This document shows, piece by piece, positions 16,872 through 24,996 of a stretch of DNA of 39,444 nt. The DNA comes from Candidatus Woesearchaeota archaeon. GTDB taxonomy: Archaea; Nanobdellota; Nanobdellia; Woesearchaeales; JAGVYF01. Each line of letters opens with the position of its first letter. Positions within the stretch are counted from its first letter, which is position 1. A program made the position numbers and the translations under genes. Location: contig JAGVYF010000006.1 of the NCBI GenBank assembly GCA_018303425.1, positions 1-39,444 on the forward strand, in the 5' to 3' direction. The notes under the pieces were generated by a model, which saw only the letters and a program-made list of their open reading frames with translations, was not told the origin of the DNA and did no database searches.

Positions 16872-16944
16872 TGGGCCTGCCCGGACTCGAACCGGGGATT
16901 AACGCCGTGTAAGGGCGCTGTCATAGCCGCTAGACCACAAGCCC
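16872..16944 (-). tRNA. tRNA-Val (UAC), uninterrupted
   Basis: G1 is at 16944 and A73 at 16872. The acceptor is GGGCTTG/CAGGCCC, the anticodon stem GCGCC/GGCGT with loop CTTACAC (anticodon TAC), and the T-arm CCCGG-TTCGAGT-CCGGG. It is the only intron-free tRNA of the nine in this window. It is probably transcribed with tRNA-Gly(GCC). Confidence 0.96.
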
Positions 16945-17089
16945 AATGTAAGTCTAGGATTACTTAATCATTTAAAAAACTTACTATATTAGAAATATTT
17001 GTTTTAAATCGTATTTCTCTGCTGTAATACACTCTATTGTGGACAGTGCCTTATTGGCAAAACATTTAAATAAACTTGTTTTCTCACAA

Positions 17090-18865
17090 ATGACCATGAA
17101 AGGTTCAGAATTGAAAAAGAAGTATCTCGAGTTTTTTAAAAGTAAAGGCCACGTTATAATTGGCTCAGCGCCTTTAGTGCCTGAACATGATCCAAGTGTA
17201 CTTTTTACTACTGCAGGCATGCACCCTTTAGTACCCTATTTAATGGGCCAGCCGCATCCAGGCGGTAAGAGATTAACTAATTTTCAGAAATGTATTAGGA
17301 CACAGGATATTGATGAAGTTGGAGATAACACACACACAACTTTTTTTGAAATGCTGGGGAACTGGTCGCTTGGCGATTATTTTAAAAAAGAAGCGATTAC
17401 ATGGAGCCATGAATTTCTAACAAGTAAGGATTGGTTAAATTTAGATATAAAGAGGTTAGCTGTAACATGTTTTGAGGGGGATAATAATGCGCCACGTGAT
17501 GAGGAGGCAGCAAGTATATGGAAAGGTTTGGGGATGCCTGAATCAAGGATAGTATTTTTATCAAAGAAAGATAATTGGTGGGGTCCTCCCGGAGAAATTG
17601 GTCCGTGCGGTCCTGATACTGAAATGTTTTATTGGACACCGAATGACAAATCGGCCCCGGAGGTTTTTGATTCAACTGATAAAAGATGGGTTGAAATTTG
17701 GAACAATGTATTCATGGAATATAATAAAACAATTGACGGGACTTTTGAAACTCTTGCGCAGAAAAACGTTGATACCGGGTTGGGTGTTGAAAGGGTCACT
17801 ATGGTGCTGCAAGGAAAACAAAACATTTTTGATACTGAGCTTTTTCAGCCTATCATTAAAAAAATAAAAGAAATTGCGCCGCATTCCGTTAATAATCAAA
17901 AATACACACGGATAATTACCGATCACATGAGGGCCGCAGTTTTTATTTTAGGAGATAAAAGAGATATTGTTCCCGGTAAAATTGATCAGGGATATGTGCT
18001 TAGGAGATATATTAGGCGAGTTTTGAGGTATTTGCGGTTGCTTGATGTTAATTTATTTGAAATTGATGCGACCGTTGAAATTGCTAAAATTATTATTGAA
18101 ACATATAAAATTGATTATCCTGAACTTGAAGAGAAGAAAGAGTTTATTTTTAGGGAGTTGAAAAAGGAAGAAGACAAATTTCAAAGTGCGCTTGATAATG
18201 GTTTAAAAGAATTTGAAAAAATGGTTAAAAAGGATAAAAAAATTTCAGGAGAGGAAGCTTTTCTGCTTTTCCAAAGTTATGGGTTTCCTATTGAGATGAT
18301 TAAAGAATTAACTGATGAAGCCAAGGTTCTTTTAGACAGCGTAGGTTTTATGAAAGAATATAATAAGCATAAAGAACTTTCAAGAATTGGGGGGGAGCAG
18401 AAGTTTAAAGGCGGGATGTCTGAATCATCTGAAAAGACTAAAAAATTTCACACAGCAACACATTTGTTGAATGAAGCGTTGCGTCAAGTATTAAAAGATT
18501 CTAATATTAAACAGAAGGGTTCAAATATTACTGTCGAAAGATTAAGGTTTGATTTTAATTTTCATAGAAAATTGACTAAAGAAGAACTTAATAAAATTGA
18601 AGATTTAGTCAACCTGAAAATTAATGAAGCTATCCCTGTTGAAAGGTATGACATGACTTTTGAAGAATCTAAAAAGTTAGGTGCGCAGGCAGAGTTTAAA
18701 ACCAAATATAATGAGAAAGTTTCAGTTTACAAAATAGGTTTCTTTTCTGTTGAAGTTTGCGGCGGCCCGCATGTTTCAAATACTTCAGAGTTGGGATATT
18801 TTAAAATTCAAAAAGAAGAAAGCTCTGCTGCCGGCGTAAGACGGATTAAGGCTGTTTTAGAGTGA
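17090..18865 (+). CDS. alaS: Alanyl-tRNA synthetase, short bacterial-type form without C-Ala domain
   Basis: Charges tRNA-Ala. From the ATG at 17090 the protein has 591 residues (a second ATG at 17096 is equally possible; TATA-like ATTTAAATAAAC lies about 25 nt upstream). The catalytic core reads FFKSKGHVIIGSAPLVPEHD and FTTAGMHPLVPYLMG, followed by FFEMLGNWSLGDYF, which is the bacterial pattern and not the archaeal one. The editing domain has FHTATHLLNEAL (HxxxH) and VCGGPHVSNTSELG (the Cys and His ligands). The protein ends right after the editing domain, so the DHHA1-containing C-Ala region of full-length AlaRS (about 870 residues) is missing. The form resembles short AlaRS of CPR bacteria and some DPANN (recalled). 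Confidence 0.95.
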   Translation: MTMKGSELKKKYLEFFKSKGHVIIGSAPLVPEHDPSVLFTTAGMHPLVPYLMGQPHPGGKRLTNFQKCIRTQDIDEVGDNTHTTFFEMLGNWSLGDYFKKEAITWSHEFLTSKDWLNLDIKRLAVTCFEGDNNAPRDEEAASIWKGLGMPESRIVFLSKKDNWWGPPGEIGPCGPDTEMFYWTPNDKSAPEVFDSTDKRWVEIWNNVFMEYNKTIDGTFETLAQKNVDTGLGVERVTMVLQGKQNIFDTELFQPIIKKIKEIAPHSVNNQKYTRIITDHMRAAVFILGDKRDIVPGKIDQGYVLRRYIRRVLRYLRLLDVNLFEIDATVEIAKIIIETYKIDYPELEEKKEFIFRELKKEEDKFQSALDNGLKEFEKMVKKDKKISGEEAFLLFQSYGFPIEMIKELTDEAKVLLDSVGFMKEYNKHKELSRIGGEQKFKGGMSESSEKTKKFHTATHLLNEALRQVLKDSNIKQKGSNITVERLRFDFNFHRKLTKEELNKIEDLVNLKINEAIPVERYDMTFEESKKLGAQAEFKTKYNEKVSVYKIGFFSVEVCGGPHVSNTSELGYFKIQKEESSAAGVRRIKAVLE

Positions 18866-18895
18866 TTGGCTAGTAAAACTCATTTTCCGCTAATT

Positions 18896-18926
18896 TGTTT
18901 CACAGGGGTGCCTGGTTTAGATTGAA
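18896..18926. repeat. Dispersed 30-nt repeat, copy D
   Basis: TTTCACAGG..TGCCTGGTTTAGATTGA matches copies at 10003-10034 (TTTCACTGGAAGTGTCTGG then TTTAGATTGAC), 16379-16410 (TTTTACAGGTAGCGTCTGG then TTTCGATTGAC) and, more weakly, 6321-6351. Here it overlaps the last codons and stop of the Nre gene. Confidence 0.45.
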
Positions 18927-20150
18927 AAATTGTGAGAGTTTTGACTGCTCTTTAAATTGTTTAAGAATTATGCTCCCGTTTAAGACTTTATTTATATCAT
19001 AGCCCCATTTTTTTTTGATAATCAATCTTGCATAATTAATCATTAGTTCTTTATTCTCAAAATAGATAGGTTTGTTTTGTAAAGATTTTCTTGTTGCTTC
19101 CCTTACAACAAAAACACCTAAAGGACAATAATAGTCGGGCGTAATCATTCTTAATGCTATAACTGAACCCTGAAATTTCAACTCTTTAAGTTTTTCAAGA
19201 ATTGCAAGTCTGGCGGCATAATAACCTCCGGCGCAGTTTTCAGCATATGCCTTTCTTCCGGAATAAGGTTCGTAGTCAGTTGTATAAATAAAATCTTTAC
19301 TGGTGTTCCAGCTTGCTTCCGGTTTATATATCTCAAAAAGTTCGTAACTCCAAGGGCCTGGAAAAATTAATACCAGGTAATAATTGCCCAAATAATTACC
19401 ATAGAATGCGCAATGTTCGGCGTGTTCATTATATTTAATTTCATCAATCAGGTTTTTTGCCAATATGTCATCAACAGCAGTAATGCTCCACCGGGTAGGC
19501 ACAAATTTTCGTTGATATTTGATTCCTAAATTACCTGTTGAAAAAAGTTTAGTAAGGAAATTTTCATCATACCCCCTTTGGTAAAGTTCGGTTGTGGCAT
19601 TTTGCGCTTTGAAATCTGTATCAGATACTATCCTATCTACCGCTCTGTTAATTTTAGGGTTGGATGTTATTTGTATATTTTCAAGAAAGGCATTTGGTCC
19701 CATTGGCGCAGTGAACGGGCTGGTATTAAACGAAAATTGGGGTTTATTTTTTAGAGTAATTTCTAATTCAACAGGGCAGGATGCCATGCCGATTTCTTGC
19801 GCAATTTCAACTAATTTTCCGGTGCCTTTTATGTTGGATATAAATCTTGAGTTAACTAAAGCTGACCTCAAATTTATTATTTGGCTAATTTGATAATTTT
19901 GTTGAGACCATTGCATTGGGGCATCGTATATTTCAGTATTATTTATTTCAGGGGGGCTGAGGATTCCAACATTTAAATTTGGATACCCGCCCCTTGATAT
20001 GAAAATGTTAGGGGTTGAACCCTGCCAATTTTGTTTTAGTTTAGGTCTTGTTTTAATCATTGCTTCGGTTTTTGCAAGGATTGGACAGCGGGTTTTACCG
20101 CAGTATTTTAATGGGTTTTTACCTTTACATTTTATACAGTCTTTTTGCAT
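18900..20150 (-). CDS. Archaeal DNA repair protein Nre with C-terminal PCNA-binding motif
   Basis: 416 residues from the ATG at 20150; a GTG three codons upstream is possible but less likely. The N terminus carries a four-Cys cluster (CIKCKGKNPLKYCG, then C in RCPILAK), probably a zinc site. It is followed by the family signature GSTPNIFISRGGYPNLNVG and SPP. The C terminus contains QSKLSQFF, a PIP box (QxxLxxFF), 9 residues before the end. Nre proteins act with PCNA in archaeal DNA damage response (recalled from haloarchaea). The gene is divergent from the DHH gene at 20340 with structured sequence between. The stop overlaps a dispersed repeat. Confidence 0.9.
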   Translation of the reverse strand: MQKDCIKCKGKNPLKYCGKTRCPILAKTEAMIKTRPKLKQNWQGSTPNIFISRGGYPNLNVGILSPPEINNTEIYDAPMQWSQQNYQISQIINLRSALVNSRFISNIKGTGKLVEIAQEIGMASCPVELEITLKNKPQFSFNTSPFTAPMGPNAFLENIQITSNPKINRAVDRIVSDTDFKAQNATTELYQRGYDENFLTKLFSTGNLGIKYQRKFVPTRWSITAVDDILAKNLIDEIKYNEHAEHCAFYGNYLGNYYLVLIFPGPWSYELFEIYKPEASWNTSKDFIYTTDYEPYSGRKAYAENCAGGYYAARLAILEKLKELKFQGSVIALRMITPDYYCPLGVFVVREATRKSLQNKPIYFENKELMINYARLIIKKKWGYDINKVLNGSIILKQFKEQSKLSQFFNLNQAPL

Positions 20151-20196
20151 ATAATACACTCATTTTTCACTAGTCTTTGACTGGCGTTATTCGGTA

Positions 20197-20281
20197 GTCA
20201 AAAGCTCATTTACAGCGAGCTGACCGCGCCAAAATGGGGCGTGCCATCGGCCTATGGTCTGCGGGTCAGCGAGCTTTTGAC
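20197..20281 (-). ncRNA. Candidate structured small RNA, 85 nt, in the divergent Nre/DHH spacer
   Basis: The ends form a perfect 11-bp stem, GTCAAAAGCTC with GAGCTTTTGAC. Inside, GCTGACC pairs with GGTCAGC and CGC with GCG. Within these are two smaller hairpins, CCAT/ATGG and GCC/GGC, giving a branched fold. It is GC-rich in an AT-rich setting. On the minus strand a TATA-like ATATATAAAAGT lies about 25-30 nt before the 5' end, so the minus strand is favoured; this same element can serve the plus-strand DHH gene. It does not match an H/ACA pocket, SRP or tRNA. The strand is uncertain. Confidence 0.5.
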
Positions 20282-20304
20282 AAATAACTTTACTAAGCCT
20301 TTAC

Positions 20305-20320
20305 ATACTTTTATATATTA
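20305..20320. promoter_or_regulatory. Bidirectional TATA element
   Basis: ACTTTTATATATTAG is about 25 nt from the ATG of the DHH gene at 20340 on the plus strand. Read on the minus strand as ATATATAAAAGT, it is about 25 nt from the 5' end of the candidate RNA at 20281. Confidence 0.5.
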
Positions 20321-20339
20321 GACAAGATACTTTTTTATC

Positions 20340-21371
20340 ATGAAAGACCTCATAGATTATAATAAATTAAAGAGAGAATTTGATGATTGTTACAGGCCAA
20401 TGTATTTTTTTCATGATGATCCGGATGGTCTTTGTTCATTTTTGTTATGTTATAAATATGTGGGCGAAGGAGTGGGAATTCCTATAAAATCAATGCCGGT
20501 AATTGATTTAAAATTTGTTTCCAAGGTCCAGTATTACCAGCCAGACAAAATATTTGTACTTGATATAGCAAATATCAATCAGGATTTTATTGATAATGTT
20601 AAAACTTCCATAGTATGGGTTGATCATCACGATCTTGTTAAACGTGATAAAGTCATCATTTTTAATCCCCGCGAAAAGTTTCCTGATATATATATTCCGG
20701 CAACTTATCTTTGTTATAAAACATTGGGCGGCCTGGACTGGATTAATATGGTTGGTTGTGTAGGTGATCATTATTTACCTTCTGAAACTAAAGAGTTTTT
20801 GGAAAATTATCCGGACTTAATCTCTAAAGCGCAAACAAAAGACATTGATAAAGTTAAATTTGATTCTAAGCTTGGTATCCTTGTTGAAGTTTTTTCTTTT
20901 ATATTGAAAGGCAATACACCTGATATAAAAAAGACTGTTAAAGTTTTAACAAGAATAAAAACGCCTTATGAAATACTTGAACAAAAAACTGCGGCAGGTA
21001 AATATGTATGGAAACAATATGAAAAAGTTAGAAATTATTATCTTCCTTATTGGAATGTGGCTTCAAAGATTAAACCTAAGAAAAAAGTTGTGCTCTTTGA
21101 GTATGTTTCTAATAAATTTACTTTTGCATCTGATATCGCAACAAGGTTGTCTCATAAATACAGAAAATGTTTAATTATAGTTGCAAGGCGCGCTGATGAT
21201 GAGTTTAGGGGAAGTTTAAGGACAAGAAATGGAGATTTTAAAAATATTTTACCTAAAGCATTGGAAGGGATAAGGGGACATGGTGGGGGCCATGAGAAAG
21301 CAGCAGGGTTTGTTGTTAAGATTGAAGATTTTAATCAATTTGTTGAAAATTTGACTAAACTTATAAATTAG
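20340..21371 (+). CDS. DHH-DHHA1 family phosphoesterase
   Basis: 343 residues. The DHH domain shows FFHDDPDG (metal-binding Asp cluster), VDHHD (the DHH motif) and GCVGDH. The C-terminal DHHA1 domain has RGHGGGHEKAAGF (GGGH substrate-binding motif). The family includes RecJ-type exonucleases, oligoribonucleases and cyclic dinucleotide hydrolases; the compact size fits a nanoRNase or phosphoesterase better than RecJ. A TATA box 25 nt upstream suggests a leaderless message. A second DHH protein lies 1 kb downstream. DHHA1 is also the domain missing from the short AlaRS here, but I have no evidence that this protein supplies it. Confidence 0.85.
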   Translation: MKDLIDYNKLKREFDDCYRPMYFFHDDPDGLCSFLLCYKYVGEGVGIPIKSMPVIDLKFVSKVQYYQPDKIFVLDIANINQDFIDNVKTSIVWVDHHDLVKRDKVIIFNPREKFPDIYIPATYLCYKTLGGLDWINMVGCVGDHYLPSETKEFLENYPDLISKAQTKDIDKVKFDSKLGILVEVFSFILKGNTPDIKKTVKVLTRIKTPYEILEQKTAAGKYVWKQYEKVRNYYLPYWNVASKIKPKKKVVLFEYVSNKFTFASDIATRLSHKYRKCLIIVARRADDEFRGSLRTRNGDFKNILPKALEGIRGHGGGHEKAAGFVVKIEDFNQFVENLTKLIN

Positions 21372-21379
21372 TATCGAAA

Positions 21380-21545
21380 CTAAACCGCATTAATGTTACT
21401 TTTGTATCTGTGTAGTGGCACTTTATATCGTATTCCTTGATGAAAGCGTTCCTCATTATAATACTTTACGAATGATTCCAGTGTATCTCTCACTGGTTGA
21501 AATGTAATTTTATATGTTCCAAACCCTAAAAACCGGCGCTGTCCA
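21380..21545 (-). pseudogene. C-terminal remnant of an rve-type (IS3/IS481-like) transposase
   Basis: On the minus strand a frame ending with TAG at 21380-21382 reads ITFQPVRDTLESFVKYYNEE then RFHQGIRYKVPL. The YYNxERxHQGI pattern is the conserved end of DDE integrase-core transposases, including the catalytic Glu region. Only about 50 residues remain, and no N-terminal part or terminal inverted repeats are seen. It is a relic of an insertion sequence in the spacer between the DHH gene and rps15. Confidence 0.7.
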
Positions 21546-21789
21546 GAGTTGTTCCATTATCGATTAGTATTTGCATATAAAATATAATTACAAGAACGTT
21601 CTTGGTTACTTTATATTTCAAATTATATACAAATCTACAGGCAATGAATTTCTGGATAGCGCCTAAAAACCGAAGCATTTATAAATGGATTCTGAATCTA
21701 AGACTATATAATCAAGAGATAAGCAGGTGAAAGCTCGCTTATACTGGAGAGATATATTTCTCCATATAATTAACAAGGTGAATTTAATA
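21546..21789. other. Spacer before rps15 with a perfect palindrome
   Basis: CAAGAACGTTCTTG (about 21591-21604) is a perfect 14-bp palindrome between two AT-rich tracts. It could be an operator or an IS-related scar. No gene is visible up to the rps15 start, where CAAGGTGAA gives a ribosome-binding site. Confidence 0.45.
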
Positions 21790-22245
21790 ATGGCAAGAAT
21801 GCATTCAAGAGGTAAAGGTAAATCAGGTTCAACTAGACCATTAACAAATAATAAACCTATATGGCAAAGATATGGGGCTAATGAAGTAGAATTATTGGTG
21901 CAAAAATTAGCAAAACAAGGTATGCCTACATCACAAATAGGGTTGCATTTAAGAGATGCATACGGAATTCCGAGTGTAAAACTAACTTGTGAAAAAAGCG
22001 TGTCTAAAATTTTAAAAGATAAAGAAATGTCGCCGGAATTACCAGAGGACCTCTTCAATTTAATGAAAAGAAGTGTAATTATCAGAAAACATTTAGAGAC
22101 TAATCATAAAGATCAACCGGCTGCAAGAGGTTTACAGCTTACCCACTCAAAAATCCTTAGGCTTGTTAAGTATTACAAAGCAAATAAGAAGTTAGATCGA
22201 AATTGGAAATTCGATCCTAAAAAAGTTAAGCTATTTGTAGAATAG
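21790..22245 (+). CDS. rps15: Ribosomal protein uS15
   Basis: A 151-residue small-subunit protein with the archaeal start MARMHSRGKGKSGSTRP and the archaeal N-terminal extension. The core includes LTHSKILRLVKYYK near residues 121-134, close to the C-terminal end. An upstream in-frame ATG at 21727 would add a hydrophobic leader and is rejected; the ATG at 21790 follows AAGGTGAA by about 9 nt. rps15 next to a RecJ-like DHH gene is a conserved archaeal neighbourhood. Confidence 0.96.
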   Translation: MARMHSRGKGKSGSTRPLTNNKPIWQRYGANEVELLVQKLAKQGMPTSQIGLHLRDAYGIPSVKLTCEKSVSKILKDKEMSPELPEDLFNLMKRSVIIRKHLETNHKDQPAARGLQLTHSKILRLVKYYKANKKLDRNWKFDPKKVKLFVE

Positions 22246-22428
22246 ATTTATTTATTTTATTATTGTGTTATGTTTAGGGTTGAATTTTAAATTTTTATAC
22301 CATTTTAGGTTTAGGGATGCAAAATCTTTTTGATTTTAAGCGTGCGTGCAGCTTGCGACAGCGGAATTTTTGTTACAGTTAAGTATTTAATATTCACAAA
22401 TTTGAAACAAAAGTGAGGAGCATAAATT

Positions 22429-24483
22429 ATGGACTTTAACTCTCAGTTAGAAAGTGCAGTTGCGCTGTTTAGAAATTTTGATAAATCTAAACCGGTTAGA
22501 GTTGTTTCTCACCTTGATTCTGATGGCATCAGCGCGGCCTCTATTCTTATCAATGCCTTAAACAATGAAAATGTTAAATATTCAGTTTCAATATTAACTC
22601 AACTTTCTTCGGATAAATTAAAAGAATTGGCAGGGGAAGATTATTTTCAATATTTTTTTACAGACCTCGGATCCGGTCATGTTTCACAAATGGAAGAATA
22701 TTTTAAAGATAAAAAAATAATTATTTTAGATCATCACGAGCCAGAAGATCATATCCTTAAAACTGGAAATATTGCATTTGTGAACCCTCATCTGGCAGGT
22801 ATTGACGGTTCAAAAACCATTTCAGGTTCAGGGGTTGTTTTTCTTTTTACTAAAATGTTAAATCCAATATATGAAAATATGGCGCATATTGCGATTATTG
22901 GCGCAATTGGTGACATGCAAGAAAATAATGGTTTTATCGGGTTAAATCAAGAAATTCTGGAACTGGCGCAAAAACACAAAAAAATAGAAGTTCAGAGGGG
23001 CTTAAAATTTTTCGGCCAACAATCAAGACCATTATATAAGGTATTGGAGTATAGTTCAGAAATCCCGGGTGTTTCGAATTCAGAATCTGGCGCAATACAA
23101 TTTTTAATGCAATTAGAAATAGAACCCAAAAAAGATAATGATTGGAGAATGATATCAGATTTGTCTCATGAAGAAATGCAAAAATTAATTGCAGGCATTA
23201 TAATTAGAAGAGCATCAGCAGGAGAACAATGTCCTGAAGATGTAATTGGCAACATTTACATTCTTCCGAATGAAGAACCAGGTTCTATTTTAAGGGATGC
23301 TCGTGAATTTTCTACATTATTGAACTCGTGCGGCAGAACGAATAAGGCATTATTAGGTATAGGCGTATGTTTGAAAAATGAAGAAGAAACAATTAAAGCT
23401 TTGAAAAATCAAAATTCATATAAAAAAGAAATTGTTAAAGCATTAAAATGGTATGAAAAAAATTCTAAATCAGATAAAATTATATGCAACGGGAATTATG
23501 TTATAATAAATGCTGAAGATAATGTTCTTTATACCATTATTGGAACAGTTGCTTCTATCCTTGCAAGAGGTAATGGTATTCCTAATAATACTTACATTTT
23601 ATCAATGGCCCGCAACAGGGATGATAATCAAACCAAAATTTCTATGCGATATGCAGGCAAACCTTCACAAGAGATTGATTTGCATGCACTTATGACTAAG
23701 ATTATTAGCAATCTTGGCGAAGGAGAAACTGGCGGTCATGCAAACGCAGCAGGCGCAGTAATTTGCAGTGATAATGAACAAAAATTTATTAATGAGGCAA
23801 CTAAGGTGCTTGAACTTGTTCGACAAACCAAAGTTAATGTCAGTTTGTGTGCTCATATGCACTTTAATGTAACTAGAGGTTGCTGTGCTGATAAATGCCT
23901 AACATTGCACGGAATGACGTTAACTTTTGTGTTAAAACTTCATTTTGCTAAAGTATTATCTTGTTTAGAAATCCTTATAAATATAAACAGCTTAATTTCT
24001 CGCATGAAACATTCAATGAAAGTAGGTTTTAGTTTTGGTCTGACTTCTGCAGTAATTACAACACTTGGATTGATGATGGGCATGTATTCAAGCATAGGCA
24101 CAAGATTAGCAGTTATAGGCGGCATTTTGACCATTGCAATCGCTGACGCTTTTTCAGATTCCTTAGGGATACACGTATCAGAAGAATCAGAAGGGATACA
24201 CACAGAGAAACAAGTTTGGGTATCAACAATTACGACTTTTTTTTCAAAGTTGTTATTTGCACTAACATTTCTTGTCCCTGTATTAGTATTTAATCTTGAA
24301 AATGCAATAAAAGTAAATATTATTTGGGGTTTTATGGTATTGGGAACTTATAGCTATTATGTCGGCAACAAAAATAAAGACATGGCTACATGGTACGTTG
24401 TAGCTGAACATTTATTTATTGCAATTATAGTTTTATTTATTACTCATTTTATAGGGTTATGGATATCAGGAGTATTTGGGTGA
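22429..24483 (+). CDS. RecJ-like (GAN-type) DHH protein, in frame with a VIT1/CCC1-like membrane protein
   Basis: One uninterrupted frame of 684 codons, started by an ATG after GTGAGGAG. Residues 1 to about 470 are a RecJ-like DHH-DHHA1 protein: VVSHLDSDG, LDHHEPEDH and GEGETGGHANAAGAV (near 435). Archaeal GAN/RecJ proteins of this size bind the replicative helicase complex. Residues about 475-525 are an odd linker with several Cys and His and no family pattern. Residues 526-684 form a membrane protein of the VIT1/CCC1 type: FGLTSAVITTLGLMMGM, LGIHVSEESEG, then three hydrophobic segments. The second part has its own ATG (24004) and TATA box, so this may be two genes joined by loss of a stop. 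Confidence 0.85.
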   Translation: MDFNSQLESAVALFRNFDKSKPVRVVSHLDSDGISAASILINALNNENVKYSVSILTQLSSDKLKELAGEDYFQYFFTDLGSGHVSQMEEYFKDKKIIILDHHEPEDHILKTGNIAFVNPHLAGIDGSKTISGSGVVFLFTKMLNPIYENMAHIAIIGAIGDMQENNGFIGLNQEILELAQKHKKIEVQRGLKFFGQQSRPLYKVLEYSSEIPGVSNSESGAIQFLMQLEIEPKKDNDWRMISDLSHEEMQKLIAGIIIRRASAGEQCPEDVIGNIYILPNEEPGSILRDAREFSTLLNSCGRTNKALLGIGVCLKNEEETIKALKNQNSYKKEIVKALKWYEKNSKSDKIICNGNYVIINAEDNVLYTIIGTVASILARGNGIPNNTYILSMARNRDDNQTKISMRYAGKPSQEIDLHALMTKIISNLGEGETGGHANAAGAVICSDNEQKFINEATKVLELVRQTKVNVSLCAHMHFNVTRGCCADKCLTLHGMTLTFVLKLHFAKVLSCLEILININSLISRMKHSMKVGFSFGLTSAVITTLGLMMGMYSSIGTRLAVIGGILTIAIADAFSDSLGIHVSEESEGIHTEKQVWVSTITTFFSKLLFALTFLVPVLVFNLENAIKVNIIWGFMVLGTYSYYVGNKNKDMATWYVVAEHLFIAIIVLFITHFIGLWISGVFG
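23974..23988 (+). promoter_or_regulatory. Internal TATA box before the VIT1-like part
   Basis: CTTATAAATATAAAC lies about 23 nt before the in-frame ATG at 24004. It suggests that the membrane-protein part (24004-24483, 159 residues) can be made alone. Confidence 0.5.
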
Positions 24484-24488
24484 AAACA

Positions 24489-24854
24489 ATGAATGTGAAA
24501 ATTATGCCTAAGTTAATATTAATATTTTTAATCTTAATTTTGATTGCAGGCTGTGCTTCTCCAGTAAATTTAACAGGTAAAACGAAAAAGTTTTCTATTA
24601 CAGCAAAACAATGGTCATTTGAACCTGGGACTATTCGTGTTAATCTTGGCGACATAGTAGAGATCAGGTTAAAAAGCATTGACGTTACTCATAGTTTTAT
24701 ATTATCTGCTTTTGGGGTTAATGAAAAGTTAGAGCCGGGTAAAGAAATTAAAATTGAATTTGTTGCAGATAAAACAGGAGAGTTTAGCTTTTTTTGTAAT
24801 GTTCCTTGCGGCAGAGGCCATAATAATATGAACGGAAAAATAATAGTGGCATAA
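24489..24854 (+). CDS. Lipoprotein cupredoxin with CuA-type copper site
   Basis: 121 residues from the ATG 6 nt after the previous stop. The signal peptide ends in a lipobox (L18-I-A-G-C22). The cupredoxin domain shows H68 (VTHSF), then CNVPCGRGHNNM (C103, C107, H111, M114). This Cx3CxGxGHxxM pattern is that of the binuclear CuA centre of cytochrome oxidase subunit II and nitrous oxide reductase. No other oxidase subunit lies nearby. It may be an extracellular electron or copper carrier anchored by Lgt. It is probably cotranscribed with the VIT1-like metal transporter gene. Confidence 0.88.
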   Translation: MNVKIMPKLILIFLILILIAGCASPVNLTGKTKKFSITAKQWSFEPGTIRVNLGDIVEIRLKSIDVTHSFILSAFGVNEKLEPGKEIKIEFVADKTGEFSFFCNVPCGRGHNNMNGKIIVA

Positions 24855-24996
24855 TAATAATTGCCTATAATTAAGATATTGTTAGTTTATAGTTTCATTA
24901 AAATATTATTCTGACAGATAACTAAAACAAAGTGCCTGTAAATAAACAATATCCTAATTAAAAAGATTTATAAAGTATAATTCCCCCATTATTAAT

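Noticed and set aside
17397-17926. Minus-strand frames opposite alaS
   Set aside because: They are shadows of a well-conserved coding region.
20197-20281. H/ACA guide RNA (ACA follows one strand of the stem)
   Set aside because: There is no two-sided internal loop that could serve as a pseudouridylation pocket, and the favoured strand is the opposite one.
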